From: Clostridia bacterium | GTDB lineage: Bacteria > Bacillota_A > Clostridia > Oscillospirales > CAG-272 | Reading direction: 5' to 3' | DNA length: 21,497 nucleotides | NCBI GenBank assembly: GCA_017542695.1 | Contig: JAFXWT010000332.1 | Coordinates: forward strand, 1 to 21,497 | Made by a program: the position numbers and the translations under genes | The notes under the pieces: model-generated | What the model was told of the DNA's origin: nothing | What the model saw: only the letters and a program-made list of their open reading frames with translations | Databases searched by the model: none | Shown here: piece after piece, positions 1-7,204 of the stretch | Layout: the number at the start of each line of letters is the position of its first letter | Numbering within the stretch: position 1 is the first letter of the stretch

Positions 1-1
1 C

Positions 2-328
2 GTTACGGCAATAGGCGCACCGTATAACGTCCGTTTTACGACCGAGACGGAACGCGCGCGAAAGCTCACGGGCAAGCATGAGATAAGTTTTTCGCTCATC
101 AAAGAAAAACACACGTCGAAAGAAGTGCTGACGGCGCGCGTTGAAGCCGTGTCGTCCGACGGGGCGAAGATCAGCACCGACGCTTTGATCAAAGTGTTCG
201 ACAACATCGAGATCGACATCGGTGAAAAGCTGTTCGCAAAGGTGATAGGTACATCCGACGGCACGTTTGAACTGCGATTTACGTCAAAGCCCGAATGTTT
301 TGACGAGTGGCTGAAAAAACTGAATTAA
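2..328 (+). CDS. C-terminal part of an unrecognised protein (5' end outside window)
   Basis: The reading frame is open from the left edge and ends at TAA 326-328, leaving about 108 residues. A GTG at 125 could serve as a start, but nothing resembling a ribosome binding site precedes it and the frame continues upstream, so I treat this as the tail of a longer protein. The visible part alternates short beta-like strands with charged turns and ends in FDEWLKKLN. There is no membrane segment, no Cys cluster and no catalytic motif I recognise. The segment with GEKLFAKV and FELRFTS looks like a compact beta domain. I do not recognise the family and assign no function. A hairpin follows the stop and a HAD phosphatase gene follows on the same strand, so they may be co-transcribed. 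Confidence 0.7.
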   Translation, partial: VTAIGAPYNVRFTTETERARKLTGKHEISFSLIKEKHTSKEVLTARVEAVSSDGAKISTDALIKVFDNIEIDIGEKLFAKVIGTSDGTFELRFTSKPECFDEWLKKLN

Positions 329-334
329 AAAGAC

Positions 335-366
335 AACTCCGTTCTGCGTTTCAGAACGGAGTTTTG
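335..366 (+). terminator. Strong hairpin after the partial gene, short T tract
   Basis: AACTCCGTTCTG (335-346) pairs perfectly with CAGAACGGAGTT (352-363) around a 5-base loop. Only TTTT (362-365) follows before GAGG, so termination may be incomplete. I see no clear promoter between this hairpin and the next gene, which suggests partial read-through into it. Confidence 0.6.
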
Positions 367-376
367 AGGTGAACAA

Positions 377-445
377 ATGGAAAACGTTTTTGAATTGATG
401 AAAGCGCGTCTCGGCGCGGGTATAGATAAATTCGGGTGGGCGTGA
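377..445 (+). CDS. Possible 22-residue leader ORF upstream of the HAD phosphatase
   Basis: ATG 377 is preceded by GAGGTG (367-372), a plausible ribosome binding site at normal spacing. The frame encodes 22 residues starting MENVFELMK and ending KFGWA, and stops at TGA 443-445. The HAD gene begins at ATG 447, one base after this stop, a layout typical of translational coupling. The HAD start itself has only a weak GGGTGGG upstream, so coupling would help explain how it is translated. The peptide matches nothing I know. It may instead be chance reading of a leader, or the remnant of a decayed gene. Confidence 0.35.
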   Translation: MENVFELMKARLGAGIDKFGWA

Positions 446-446
446 T

Positions 447-1109
447 ATGTCTGATATATTCAAAAACAGAAAAACGATAATATTCGACATGGACGGAACG
501 GTGCTGAACACGCTCGACGATCTTACTCTGTCGATGAACTTCGTGATGACAGAATTCGGCTTTCCGACTCATTCTGTCGAAGAATACAGGTCGGCGTTCG
601 GTAACGGGGTAAGATACGCGCTTGAAAAAATGACACCCCTCGGCACGCCGCCCGACGTGATCGACAAAATGATACCGATCTTCAAGAAGCACTACGACGC
701 GCATTGTCTTGACAACACGCGCCCATACGACGGCGTAATATCGCTGATGAAACAACTCAAAAAGCGCGGGTTCAAAATGGCGATCGTTTCAAACAAGATA
801 GATTCCGCGGTCAAAGAACTGAATGAAAAATTCTTTTCCGACGTCGTCGACATAGCGATAGGCGAGCGGGCGGGAATAAAAAGAAAGCCCGCGCCCGACA
901 TGGTTTTTCTGGCGCTTGACGAGCTCGGCGCGTCGGCTGACGACGCGGTGTACGTCGGCGACTCCGAGGTCGATCTCAAAACGGCACAGAACTCCTCCCT
1001 GCCGTGCGTTTCGGTGCTTTGGGGGTTCAGGGACAGAGATTTTCTCAAAGAAACCGGCGGCGAAACGTTCGCCGAGTCGCCGCACGATCTGCTCGATATA
1101 TTATCATAA
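447..1109 (+). CDS. HAD-superfamily phosphatase, phosphoglycolate phosphatase-like
   Basis: This 220-residue protein has the full set of HAD motifs. Motif I is IIFDMDGTVLNT with nucleophile D14 and acid/base D16. Motif II is IVSN with S115. The motif III lysine is K147 in KRKPAPD, and motif IV is YVGDSEVDL with D172 and D176. The helical cap lies between motifs I and II (about residues 20-95), giving subfamily I with a C1 cap, as in Gph, PGMB and pyrophosphatase PpaX. It should act in the cytoplasm on a small phosphorylated metabolite such as 2-phosphoglycolate or a sugar phosphate; sequence alone does not fix the substrate. Its length is normal for the family. The start at 447 puts motif I near the N-terminus, as expected. 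A bidirectional terminator follows. Confidence 0.9.
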   Translation: MSDIFKNRKTIIFDMDGTVLNTLDDLTLSMNFVMTEFGFPTHSVEEYRSAFGNGVRYALEKMTPLGTPPDVIDKMIPIFKKHYDAHCLDNTRPYDGVISLMKQLKKRGFKMAIVSNKIDSAVKELNEKFFSDVVDIAIGERAGIKRKPAPDMVFLALDELGASADDAVYVGDSEVDLKTAQNSSLPCVSVLWGFRDRDFLKETGGETFAESPHDLLDILS

Positions 1110-1139
1110 AAAAACGGAACTATTCAGTTCCGCTTTTTT
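1108..1139. terminator. Bidirectional intrinsic terminator between convergent genes
   Basis: CGGAACT (1115-1121) pairs with AGTTCCG (1126-1132) around ATTC, flanked by an A run (1108-1114) and a T run (1134-1139). It can therefore end both the plus-strand HAD gene and the minus-strand GH2 gene, whose stop lies at 1143-1145. Confidence 0.85.
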
Positions 1140-1142
1140 ATA

Positions 1143-2837
1143 TCAGTCCTCGACTGCCGCTTTTTGAGAAAGTATTTCTTTCACTCTCGCGGGATCGACC
1201 TTCGGCGCTCGATTGTAGCGGCAAATGCCGTTTTTCTCCTGCTCGACGTCGGTAAACTGCGTGAAGCAGAAGCCCCAGATCGTGTTGTTGAACATGAACG
1301 TTTCGCAAGTGTTCTTTATCTGACGGACGAGATCGTCAACGTCGGCGGCCATTTTTTCTCTGACGCACCATTCGGGACCTCCCGGCTCAATGAGCCATAT
1401 CGCGCCCATTTCGCTGATGAACACGGGCTTTCCGGGGAATGATTTCGGCAGCTCGACGTCCTCGCCGCGCATCAGCGGATCGTAGCGGGCGTGAAGCGCG
1501 TCATAATCGCGCTCCGTCTCGTGATAGTCGAAAATGTCGCTCGTTCCCTCGTGCCACCAGCCTGACGCGTCGATGCACGGGCGCGTTCTGTCGAGCGAGT
1601 GAGTCAGATCGACGAGGTAATGGACGAATTCTTTGCTTTGGAATTTGCTCGATTCGTTCAGCGGACACCAACCGACGATCGACGGGTGGTTATAGTCGCG
1701 GTTCACTTCCTCCGTCCACTCGGGAACAAATCCCTGCCACGCCGTCGGCTCTGACGTGTTGAGTCCCCAGCTCGCGTGCTCGCCCCAGACGAGATACCCG
1801 AGGCGGTCGCAATGGTAGAGGAATCTTTCTTCAAAAATCTTCTGATGAAGACGAGCGCCGTTGAAACCGAACGATTTAGATAGCTTGATGTCGCTTATCA
1901 TCGCCTTGTCGGACGGCGCGGTGATTATCCCGTCGGGATAAAATCCCTGATCGAGCACGAGGCGCTGGAAAACCGATTTACCGTTCAGGCGGAATCTGCC
2001 GTTTTCATACGAGAGCGTTCTCATTCCGAAATAGCTTTTCACTTTGTCGTCTCCGAGAGTGAAAACAATATCATAAAGGTTCGGGTTTTCATGGTCCCAG
2101 AGGTGAAGCTTTGAAAGTTTGAGCGTGATCGTCGCGTTTCTGCCGACGACCGTGGCGCTGCCGCGGCCGACGGGCTTGCCTTTGAAAGAGGCCTCGGCGG
2201 TGAGCGTCATTTTGTCGGCATTCAGGCAATACGCGTCGATGTAGAGCGACGAATGCTCGCAGTCGGACGTCATTTTCACGCTTTTGATATATGCGTCGGG
2301 CACGAATTCGAGCCACACCGTCTGCCATATTCCCGTCGTGCGCGTGTAGCTGCACCGCTCGGAATTATATGCGTTGCACTGCTTGCCGCTCGGCTGTTTT
2401 CCGCTTCGCTGATAGTCCTCGGCGCGAACTACGAGCAGATTTTCGCCAGCTTTCACGTACTGCGTTATATCGAACGAGAACGAAACGTAACCGCCGATGT
2501 GATATCCCGCTTCTTCTCCGTTTATCCAGACGGTCGTCCTGTAATCGCACGCGCCGAAATGAAGTATGACGCGCCCGTCGATCTTTTCAAGATCGAACGA
2601 GCGGCGGTACCACACGCACTCCATGAAATCTTTGATGTTAAGTCCCGACAGCTCGCTTTCGGGAGAGAACGGGACGATTATCTTTTTGTCGTATTCCTTT
2701 TCCCCTTCTTTTGCGTGCATTGAGCGGGCAACGCCGCTTTTGCCGCCGTCGATCGAAAAGAGCCACTTTCCGTTGAGATTCTGCCAAGTGTCGCGCATGA
2801 ACTGCGGCTTCGGATGTTCGCTTCTCGGTATTTTCAT
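1143..2837 (-). CDS. Glycoside hydrolase family 2 (beta-galactosidase/beta-glucuronidase type)
   Basis: This 564-residue protein has the GH2 layout. A sugar-binding jelly-roll domain covers about residues 1-180 (WQNLNGKW near 18; HFGACDYRTTVWING near 93-107; GIWQTVWLE 169-177). An immunoglobulin-like domain follows to about 275, then a TIM barrel. The acid/base is probably E395 in GWCPLNES and the nucleophile E476 in PVFISEMG. There is no signal peptide, so it should hydrolyse imported beta-linked oligosaccharides or glycosides inside the cell. It is short for GH2 and lacks the extra C-terminal domains of LacZ-type enzymes; the aglycone preference cannot be read. The start at 2837 has GAGGA upstream and is served by its own promoter, divergent from cysK. 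Confidence 0.92.
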   Translation of the reverse strand: MKIPRSEHPKPQFMRDTWQNLNGKWLFSIDGGKSGVARSMHAKEGEKEYDKKIIVPFSPESELSGLNIKDFMECVWYRRSFDLEKIDGRVILHFGACDYRTTVWINGEEAGYHIGGYVSFSFDITQYVKAGENLLVVRAEDYQRSGKQPSGKQCNAYNSERCSYTRTTGIWQTVWLEFVPDAYIKSVKMTSDCEHSSLYIDAYCLNADKMTLTAEASFKGKPVGRGSATVVGRNATITLKLSKLHLWDHENPNLYDIVFTLGDDKVKSYFGMRTLSYENGRFRLNGKSVFQRLVLDQGFYPDGIITAPSDKAMISDIKLSKSFGFNGARLHQKIFEERFLYHCDRLGYLVWGEHASWGLNTSEPTAWQGFVPEWTEEVNRDYNHPSIVGWCPLNESSKFQSKEFVHYLVDLTHSLDRTRPCIDASGWWHEGTSDIFDYHETERDYDALHARYDPLMRGEDVELPKSFPGKPVFISEMGAIWLIEPGGPEWCVREKMAADVDDLVRQIKNTCETFMFNNTIWGFCFTQFTDVEQEKNGICRYNRAPKVDPARVKEILSQKAAVED

Positions 2838-2870
2838 TTTTGAAGTCCTCGCTTTTTTGTTTCTGATTTA

Positions 2871-2899
2871 ATTATAATGCGTTTTTTCGAAAAAATCAA
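2871..2899 (-). promoter_or_regulatory. Sigma-A-type promoter for the GH2 gene
   Basis: Read on the minus strand, TTGATT (2894-2899) and TATAAT (2871-2876) are separated by 17 bases. The spacer region contains a perfect palindrome, TTTTTTCGAAAAAA (2882-2895), which touches the -35 box and could be an operator or simply AT-rich DNA. The predicted transcript start lies about 30 bases before the GH2 start codon. Confidence 0.65.
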
Positions 2900-2928
2900 C
2901 ATAAAATTATTTTGATGAAAAAAACTTC

Positions 2929-2957
2929 TTGACAAACGCAAAGCGTTGTGATATAAT
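2929..2957 (+). promoter_or_regulatory. Consensus sigma-A promoter for cysK with palindromic spacer
   Basis: TTGACA (2929-2934) and TATAAT (2952-2957) match consensus exactly with 17-base spacing. The spacer holds the 13-base inverted repeat AACGCAAAGCGTT (2935-2947), well placed for a repressor. A good ribosome binding site, AGGAG (2991-2995), precedes the chosen start codon. Confidence 0.85.
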
Positions 2958-3002
2958 ACCTACCAAACAAGTATGATATTAAAAATGAAAAGGAGAAAAA
3001 CC

Positions 3003-3935
3003 ATGTCAAAAATATACAAAGGAGCGACGGAGCTCATCGGAAACACACCGCTCGTTGAGGCGGTAAATCTCGAAAAGGCGCTCGGACTCAAAGCGTCGAT
3101 ACTTCTCAAACTCGAATACTTCAATCCCGCGGGGAGCGTTAAAGACAGGATTGCGAAAGCAATGATTGAGGATGCGGAAGAAAAAGGTCTCCTCTGCCCC
3201 ACGTCCGTCATTATCGAGCCCACGTCCGGCAATACGGGGATAGGTCTCGCGTCGATCGCCGCCGCGAAAGGATATCGCATAATTCTTACCATGCCAGAAA
3301 CGATGAGCGTCGAGCGCCGCAACATTCTGAAAGCTTACGGCGCCGAAATCGTGCTCACCGAGGGCGCGAAAGGGATGAAGGGCGCCATTGCGAAAGCAGA
3401 GGAGCTGGCAAAGGAGACGCCGAACAGCTTTATCCCCGGTCAGTTTATCAATCCGGCCAATCCCGCCGCACACAAAGCGACGACAGGACCGGAAATATGG
3501 CGCGACACCGACGGCAAGGTCGATATTTTCGTCGCGGGCGTCGGCACGGGCGGCACGATAACGGGCGTCGGCGAATATCTCAAAGAGCAAAATCCCGCTG
3601 TCAAGGTCGTCGCCGTCGAGCCCCAAACGTCGCCTGTTCTTTCCGGCGGCGCGGCAGGCCCGCACAAGATACAGGGCATCGGCGCGGGATTTGTTCCCGA
3701 CGTGCTGAACACGAAAATCTACGACGAGATAATACCCGTTCCCAACGACGACGCGTTCGCCGCGTCGAAGCTGCTCGCAAGAAAAGAGGGCGTTTCCGTA
3801 GGTATCTCGTCGGGCGCGGCGCTTTGTGCCGCCATAGCGCTCGCAAAGCGCGAGGAGAACGCGGGAAAGACGATCGTCGCGCTCCTGCCTGACAGCGGCG
3901 ACAGGTATTATTCGACGCCGCTATTCACTGAATAA
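3003..3935 (+). CDS. cysK: Cysteine synthase A (O-acetylserine sulfhydrylase)
   Basis: CysK makes L-cysteine from O-acetylserine and sulfide using pyridoxal phosphate, in the cytoplasm. The 310-residue protein shows the fold-type II signature. GSVKDR holds the PLP-binding K47. PTSGNTG (73-79) is the substrate-binding loop, GTGGTITG (181-188) the phosphate-binding loop, and GISSGAAL lies near the C-terminus. Length is normal, and there is no regulatory CBS domain as in cystathionine beta-synthase. I chose ATG 3003 because AGGAG sits 7 bases upstream; in-frame ATG codons at 2973 and 2985 precede that site and would add a basic extension absent from the family. The gene is monocistronic, with a consensus promoter and terminator. 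The promoter palindrome hints at repression, but no known CymR or CysB site is recognisable. Confidence 0.95.
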   Translation: MSKIYKGATELIGNTPLVEAVNLEKALGLKASILLKLEYFNPAGSVKDRIAKAMIEDAEEKGLLCPTSVIIEPTSGNTGIGLASIAAAKGYRIILTMPETMSVERRNILKAYGAEIVLTEGAKGMKGAIAKAEELAKETPNSFIPGQFINPANPAAHKATTGPEIWRDTDGKVDIFVAGVGTGGTITGVGEYLKEQNPAVKVVAVEPQTSPVLSGGAAGPHKIQGIGAGFVPDVLNTKIYDEIIPVPNDDAFAASKLLARKEGVSVGISSGAALCAAIALAKREENAGKTIVALLPDSGDRYYSTPLFTE

Positions 3936-3939
3936 AAAC

Positions 3940-3982
3940 AAAAACCTTACCTTCAGGCAACGCCCAAAGGTAAGGTTTTTTT
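3940..3982. terminator. Bidirectional terminator between cysK and the DUF1934 gene
   Basis: CCTTACCTT (3945-3953) pairs with AAGGTAAGG (3967-3975). An A run precedes it and a T run follows (3976-3982). It lies directly between two convergent stop codons and can serve both genes. Confidence 0.85.
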
Positions 3983-4418
3983 ATTTTACAGTAAGCGTCA
4001 GTTTGACTTTCTGCATTTCGATGCCGTTGCTCTCCATGATGTAACTGACTCCGAAAGCACCGCCCCTTTTGTAGCTTATCGTGTTGTCGAGGGCGGTCGT
4101 GCTCGTGCAGAGGTCGATCTTCATAAACCCGACGTCGTGCTGCCAGTTGCAGCGGGTGCCCTTTTTGAACATCATAAGGGCGTTTACTCCTCCGCGGCGG
4201 GAGATCGTGACTTCCTCGCGGCGATCCTTCAAAAACGAGACCTCGTTTTTCGTTTCCCTGATATCCTCGTTGCCGGGCTCGGTGTATCTGACCGTTATCT
4301 TTTCGCCGTCGTCCTCGATCGTGCCGTCGGCGGAAAAAATTATGCTTTCCTTGTCGTCGTCGGCGCGCTCGATGCGCGAGTCGGCAACGATCTTTACGTT
4401 TCGTTTTTCTTTTGCCAT
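3981..4418 (-). CDS. DUF1934 (YwiB-type) beta-barrel protein
   Basis: This 145-residue protein fits DUF1934. It is a small soluble calycin-like beta-barrel protein with alternating strands, including a central GGVNALMMFKKG and ending in KVKLTLTVK. No signal peptide or membrane segment is visible. The family is widespread in Firmicutes and its biochemical role is not established. A charged N-terminus (MAKEKRNVK) precedes the barrel. It lies 50 bases downstream of gpmI on the same strand, separated by a GC-rich hairpin without a U tract, so I expect co-transcription with some attenuation or RNA processing. The start at 4418 has AAGGA upstream. Confidence 0.75.
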   Translation of the reverse strand: MAKEKRNVKIVADSRIERADDDKESIIFSADGTIEDDGEKITVRYTEPGNEDIRETKNEVSFLKDRREEVTISRRGGVNALMMFKKGTRCNWQHDVGFMKIDLCTSTTALDNTISYKRGGAFGVSYIMESNGIEMQKVKLTLTVK

Positions 4419-4442
4419 TTTTATTCCTTAATATGTATTGTA

Positions 4443-4463
4443 CGGGGAGGCGGCGCCTCCCCG
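4443..4463. terminator. GC-rich hairpin between gpmI and the DUF1934 gene
   Basis: CGGGGAGGC (4443-4451) pairs perfectly with GCCTCCCCG (4455-4463). Read on the minus strand it follows gpmI but is not followed by a U tract, so it is either a weak terminator or an mRNA-stabilising or processing hairpin inside an operon. Confidence 0.45.
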
Positions 4464-4468
4464 CGATT

Positions 4469-6118
4469 TTACTTTATTTCGATGAGCGATTCGTTCCACA
4501 TCGACGGCGCTTCGTAGCCAAGGAAATTGACCGTCGTCGCCGCGATGTTCGAGAGACCGAACGCGCCCGACTTCACCGTGTACTTATCTGAGTAGAAGTT
4601 GTCGTAGATGACGCACGGAACGGGATTCAACGTGTGACTCGTTTTTGCCTTCGGCGTTCCGTCGGCGTTCGTTTTGACCGCGCCCTTTTTCTTGTCGTAC
4701 TCGAACATCTCGTCGGCGTTGCCGTGATCGGCGGTGATGATCGCCACCCCTTTGACTTCGTCGACGACATCGATGATACGTTTGATCTGGAGATCGAGCG
4801 CCTCCATAGAGCAGATCGTCGCCTCGTAGTTGCCCGTGTGGCCGACCATGTCGCCGTTCGGGAAGTTGGCGCGGATGTACTTATATTTGCCCGACTTTAT
4901 GACTTCGATGAGTCTGTCGGCAATGAGCGCGCACTTCATCCACGGGCGCTGCTCGAACGGAACAATATCGGAGGGGATCTCCTCGTACGTTTCCGTCTTT
5001 TCGTCGAATTTGCCGCTGCGGTTGCCGTTCCAGAAATACGTCACGTGGCCGTATTTCTGCGTTTCGGAGATGGCGAACTGCGTCACGCCTGTGTCGGCGA
5101 GGTACTCGCCCTGCGTATTCGTAATGTGCGGAGGCGAGACGAGATAGCGGGACGGAACGTGCAGATCGCCGTCGTATTCGAGCATTCCGGCGTATACGAC
5201 GCTCGGCGTGCGTACACGGTCGAATTTGTCGAACGACGCGCCGCCCTCGAACGTTTTGGAAATTTCGATGGCGCGGTCGCCGCGGAAATTGAAGAACACG
5301 ACGCTGTCGCCGTCGTTAACCGTGCCGACGGGTTTGCCGTCTTTTGCTATGACGAACGCGGGGAGGTCCTGATCTATCGCGCCCGTTTCGTTTCTGTAAG
5401 TTGTGATCGCTTCTTCGGCGGATAAAAACTGTCTGCCCTCGCCGAGAACGTGCGTGTGCCAGCCGTCCTCGACCATTTTCCAATTTGCCTCGTATCTGTC
5501 CATCGTTATCTTCATTCTGCCGCCGCCCGACGCTATCATAACGTCGAAATCGGACGCGCGAAGCGAGTCGAGGAACGCTTCAAACGGACGGACGTAATCG
5601 AGCGCCGACGTTTCTCCGACGTCGCGGCCGTCAAGCAGGATATGAACGCGGACCTTGCCGACTCCGTCGGCTTTCGCCTCGGAGATCATAGCTTTGAGGT
5701 GGTCGATATGCGAGTGTACGTTTCCGTCGGAAAAAAGTCCGAGGAAATGGAGCGTCGAATCGTTCTTTTTGACGTTTTCGACGATCTCTTTCCACGCTTT
5801 GCCGGAGAACATCGCGCCCGACGAAATGGATTCCGAAACGAGCTTTGCGCCCTGCGAGAATATCTGTCCCGAGCCGAGCGCGTTGTGTCCGACCTCGGAG
5901 TTGCCCATGTCGTCGTCAGACGGCAGACCGACTGCCGTGCCGTGTGCTTTGAGCTTCACCCACGGATATTTTTTCATAAGCATATCAAGCGTCGGCGTGT
6001 ACGCTTTCCATACTGCGTCGCCCTCTGTGTTCGAGCCGAGTCCCACGCCGTCCATGACTATCGTGACGACGGGGCCCGTGACTCCGATCTTATTTTTCAG
6101 TTCATTCAGTTTTGCCAT
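4469..6118 (-). CDS. gpmI: 2,3-bisphosphoglycerate-independent phosphoglycerate mutase
   Basis: GpmI interconverts 3- and 2-phosphoglycerate in glycolysis and gluconeogenesis using two Mn ions and a phosphoserine intermediate. The 549-residue length suits the family. The N-terminal VVTIVMDGVGLG (17-28) carries the first metal-binding aspartate (D23). MGNSEVGH contains the catalytic Ser74. DGNVHSHIDHL begins at 131. Late motifs GDMVGHTG and TADHGNADEM supply the remaining metal ligands. The ~18 residues before VVTI hold no extra domain. A consensus promoter lies 40-70 bases upstream, overlapped by an 18-base palindrome, so this glycolytic gene may be actively repressed or tuned. AAGGAG precedes the start codon. 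Confidence 0.96.
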   Translation of the reverse strand: MAKLNELKNKIGVTGPVVTIVMDGVGLGSNTEGDAVWKAYTPTLDMLMKKYPWVKLKAHGTAVGLPSDDDMGNSEVGHNALGSGQIFSQGAKLVSESISSGAMFSGKAWKEIVENVKKNDSTLHFLGLFSDGNVHSHIDHLKAMISEAKADGVGKVRVHILLDGRDVGETSALDYVRPFEAFLDSLRASDFDVMIASGGGRMKITMDRYEANWKMVEDGWHTHVLGEGRQFLSAEEAITTYRNETGAIDQDLPAFVIAKDGKPVGTVNDGDSVVFFNFRGDRAIEISKTFEGGASFDKFDRVRTPSVVYAGMLEYDGDLHVPSRYLVSPPHITNTQGEYLADTGVTQFAISETQKYGHVTYFWNGNRSGKFDEKTETYEEIPSDIVPFEQRPWMKCALIADRLIEVIKSGKYKYIRANFPNGDMVGHTGNYEATICSMEALDLQIKRIIDVVDEVKGVAIITADHGNADEMFEYDKKKGAVKTNADGTPKAKTSHTLNPVPCVIYDNFYSDKYTVKSGAFGLSNIAATTVNFLGYEAPSMWNESLIEIK

Positions 6119-6156
6119 AATATACGCTCCTTTTATAGAGATGAATTTCGGTTAAT

Positions 6157-6192
6157 ATTATATATCAAAAAAAACGATGTGTCAACACATCG
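6157..6192 (-). promoter_or_regulatory. Consensus gpmI promoter overlapped by an 18-base palindrome
   Basis: On the minus strand TTGACA (6180-6185) and TATAAT (6157-6162) are both exact, with a 17-base spacer. The plus-strand sequence CGATGTGTCAACACATCG (6175-6192) has perfect 8-base arms around a CA centre and covers the whole -35 box. This is a strong operator candidate; it does not match the Rex or CcpA consensus that I know. Confidence 0.8.
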
Positions 6193-6203
6193 GGGAAAGA
6201 AAA

Positions 6204-6231
6204 GAAAATGCCTTCTCCGTTAAGGGAAGGC
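6204..6231 (-). terminator. Terminator after the HAD-like gene (minus strand)
   Basis: GCCTTC (6210-6215) pairs with GAAGGC (6226-6231), with partial inner pairing. On the minus strand it comes nine bases after the stop codon of the gene ending at 6240 and is followed by ATTTTCTTTTC, a broken U tract. Confidence 0.65.
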
Positions 6232-6239
6232 AATCTTTT

Positions 6240-7190
6240 TTATTTCATCAGTTCTTTGAAATCCTGATCCTTGAAGCTCTCGACGATGATATCCGTGCCG
6301 AGACGCTTATGCAGCGCGCGCTTGTAGTCCTCGCTCTTGCCGAGGCGGCTGACGCAGAGCGCGCCCATTTTGACGCCCGCGGATATCTCGCTCCTGCCGT
6401 CGCCGACGACGAGCACGTTTTCGCCTTTTGCGCCGAGAGAGACGAGCAGGCGCTCCATAATTACATCCTTCGGGAGCTTTTCCGTCCACGTCGAACCGAT
6501 GATATCCTCGATGATCTCGCCTTTTCCAATTCTGAAACCGAGCGCCTCGACCTCCTCGTGCATACCCATGCCCTTCTCGACGACCGCGCCCGTGACGAAA
6601 TAATTCTTCACGCCGTTGTCATGCAGGAATTCGAGAAATTCGGGCGAGCCGTCGACGATGAATTGTGCGGGGTCTTTACGCGCCGCAGCGAGATTTTTGT
6701 CACGGCAAAAGCCGTTGAGCACCCGCTCGTAGAATTTGAACAGGCGCGGCGTGTGCTCTGTGAGGAACGCAGTCAGCTCCGGCGTGTCGGATGTGTCGAA
6801 AACCTCCTCGCCGCGCCCGATGCGCTCGATCTTTTCCCTGTTGTCGACTTTATCGCATTCAACATCGCAAAGTCCGCCGTCGATGGCGCGGCGTATCGCC
6901 CATTCCATTTGAGTCAGCGCCGACAGTCCCGCAGATTCAACGCAGAATTTGTCGGTGTCGGGGAGCGGCTCGGTGCCCGCGCGCGCGATGAGCTTTTGCG
7001 CGTTTTCCTCACCGTCATACCCGTCGGGAACGCCGTGTCGGCTGACGTAGTCGAGAACGATGCTCATAACGGGCGGCCAGTCGCGGATGAGCGAATGTGT
7101 GCCGTCAATGTCGTGAAACGCGTATTTTATCTCGCGCGTTCCGAAATCGCGCACGGTTACGGAATTATCTTTGTATGTAAAAGTGACCAT
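6240..7190 (-). CDS. HAD-superfamily hydrolase with large cap and N-terminal extension
   Basis: This 316-residue protein has HAD motifs in an unusual setting. Motif I is FHDIDGTHSLI with D27 and D29, preceded by about 22 extra residues predicted to be beta-stranded. Motif II is YFVTGA with T200. A lysine pair (K238/K241) may supply motif III, and VVGDGRSEI (D264, E268) is motif IV. About 170 residues separate motifs I and II, far more than in the first HAD protein here, implying a large helical cap and a specific substrate. It is probably a cytoplasmic phosphatase; the substrate is unknown. The gene starts 14 bases after the stop of the Gfo/Idh-type gene, so the two are likely one unit and may act on the same sugar or cyclitol. 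AAGG precedes the start. Confidence 0.8.
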   Translation of the reverse strand: MVTFTYKDNSVTVRDFGTREIKYAFHDIDGTHSLIRDWPPVMSIVLDYVSRHGVPDGYDGEENAQKLIARAGTEPLPDTDKFCVESAGLSALTQMEWAIRRAIDGGLCDVECDKVDNREKIERIGRGEEVFDTSDTPELTAFLTEHTPRLFKFYERVLNGFCRDKNLAAARKDPAQFIVDGSPEFLEFLHDNGVKNYFVTGAVVEKGMGMHEEVEALGFRIGKGEIIEDIIGSTWTEKLPKDVIMERLLVSLGAKGENVLVVGDGRSEISAGVKMGALCVSRLGKSEDYKRALHKRLGTDIIVESFKDQDFKELMK

Positions 7191-7204
7191 TTCTTGACCT
7201 TATC

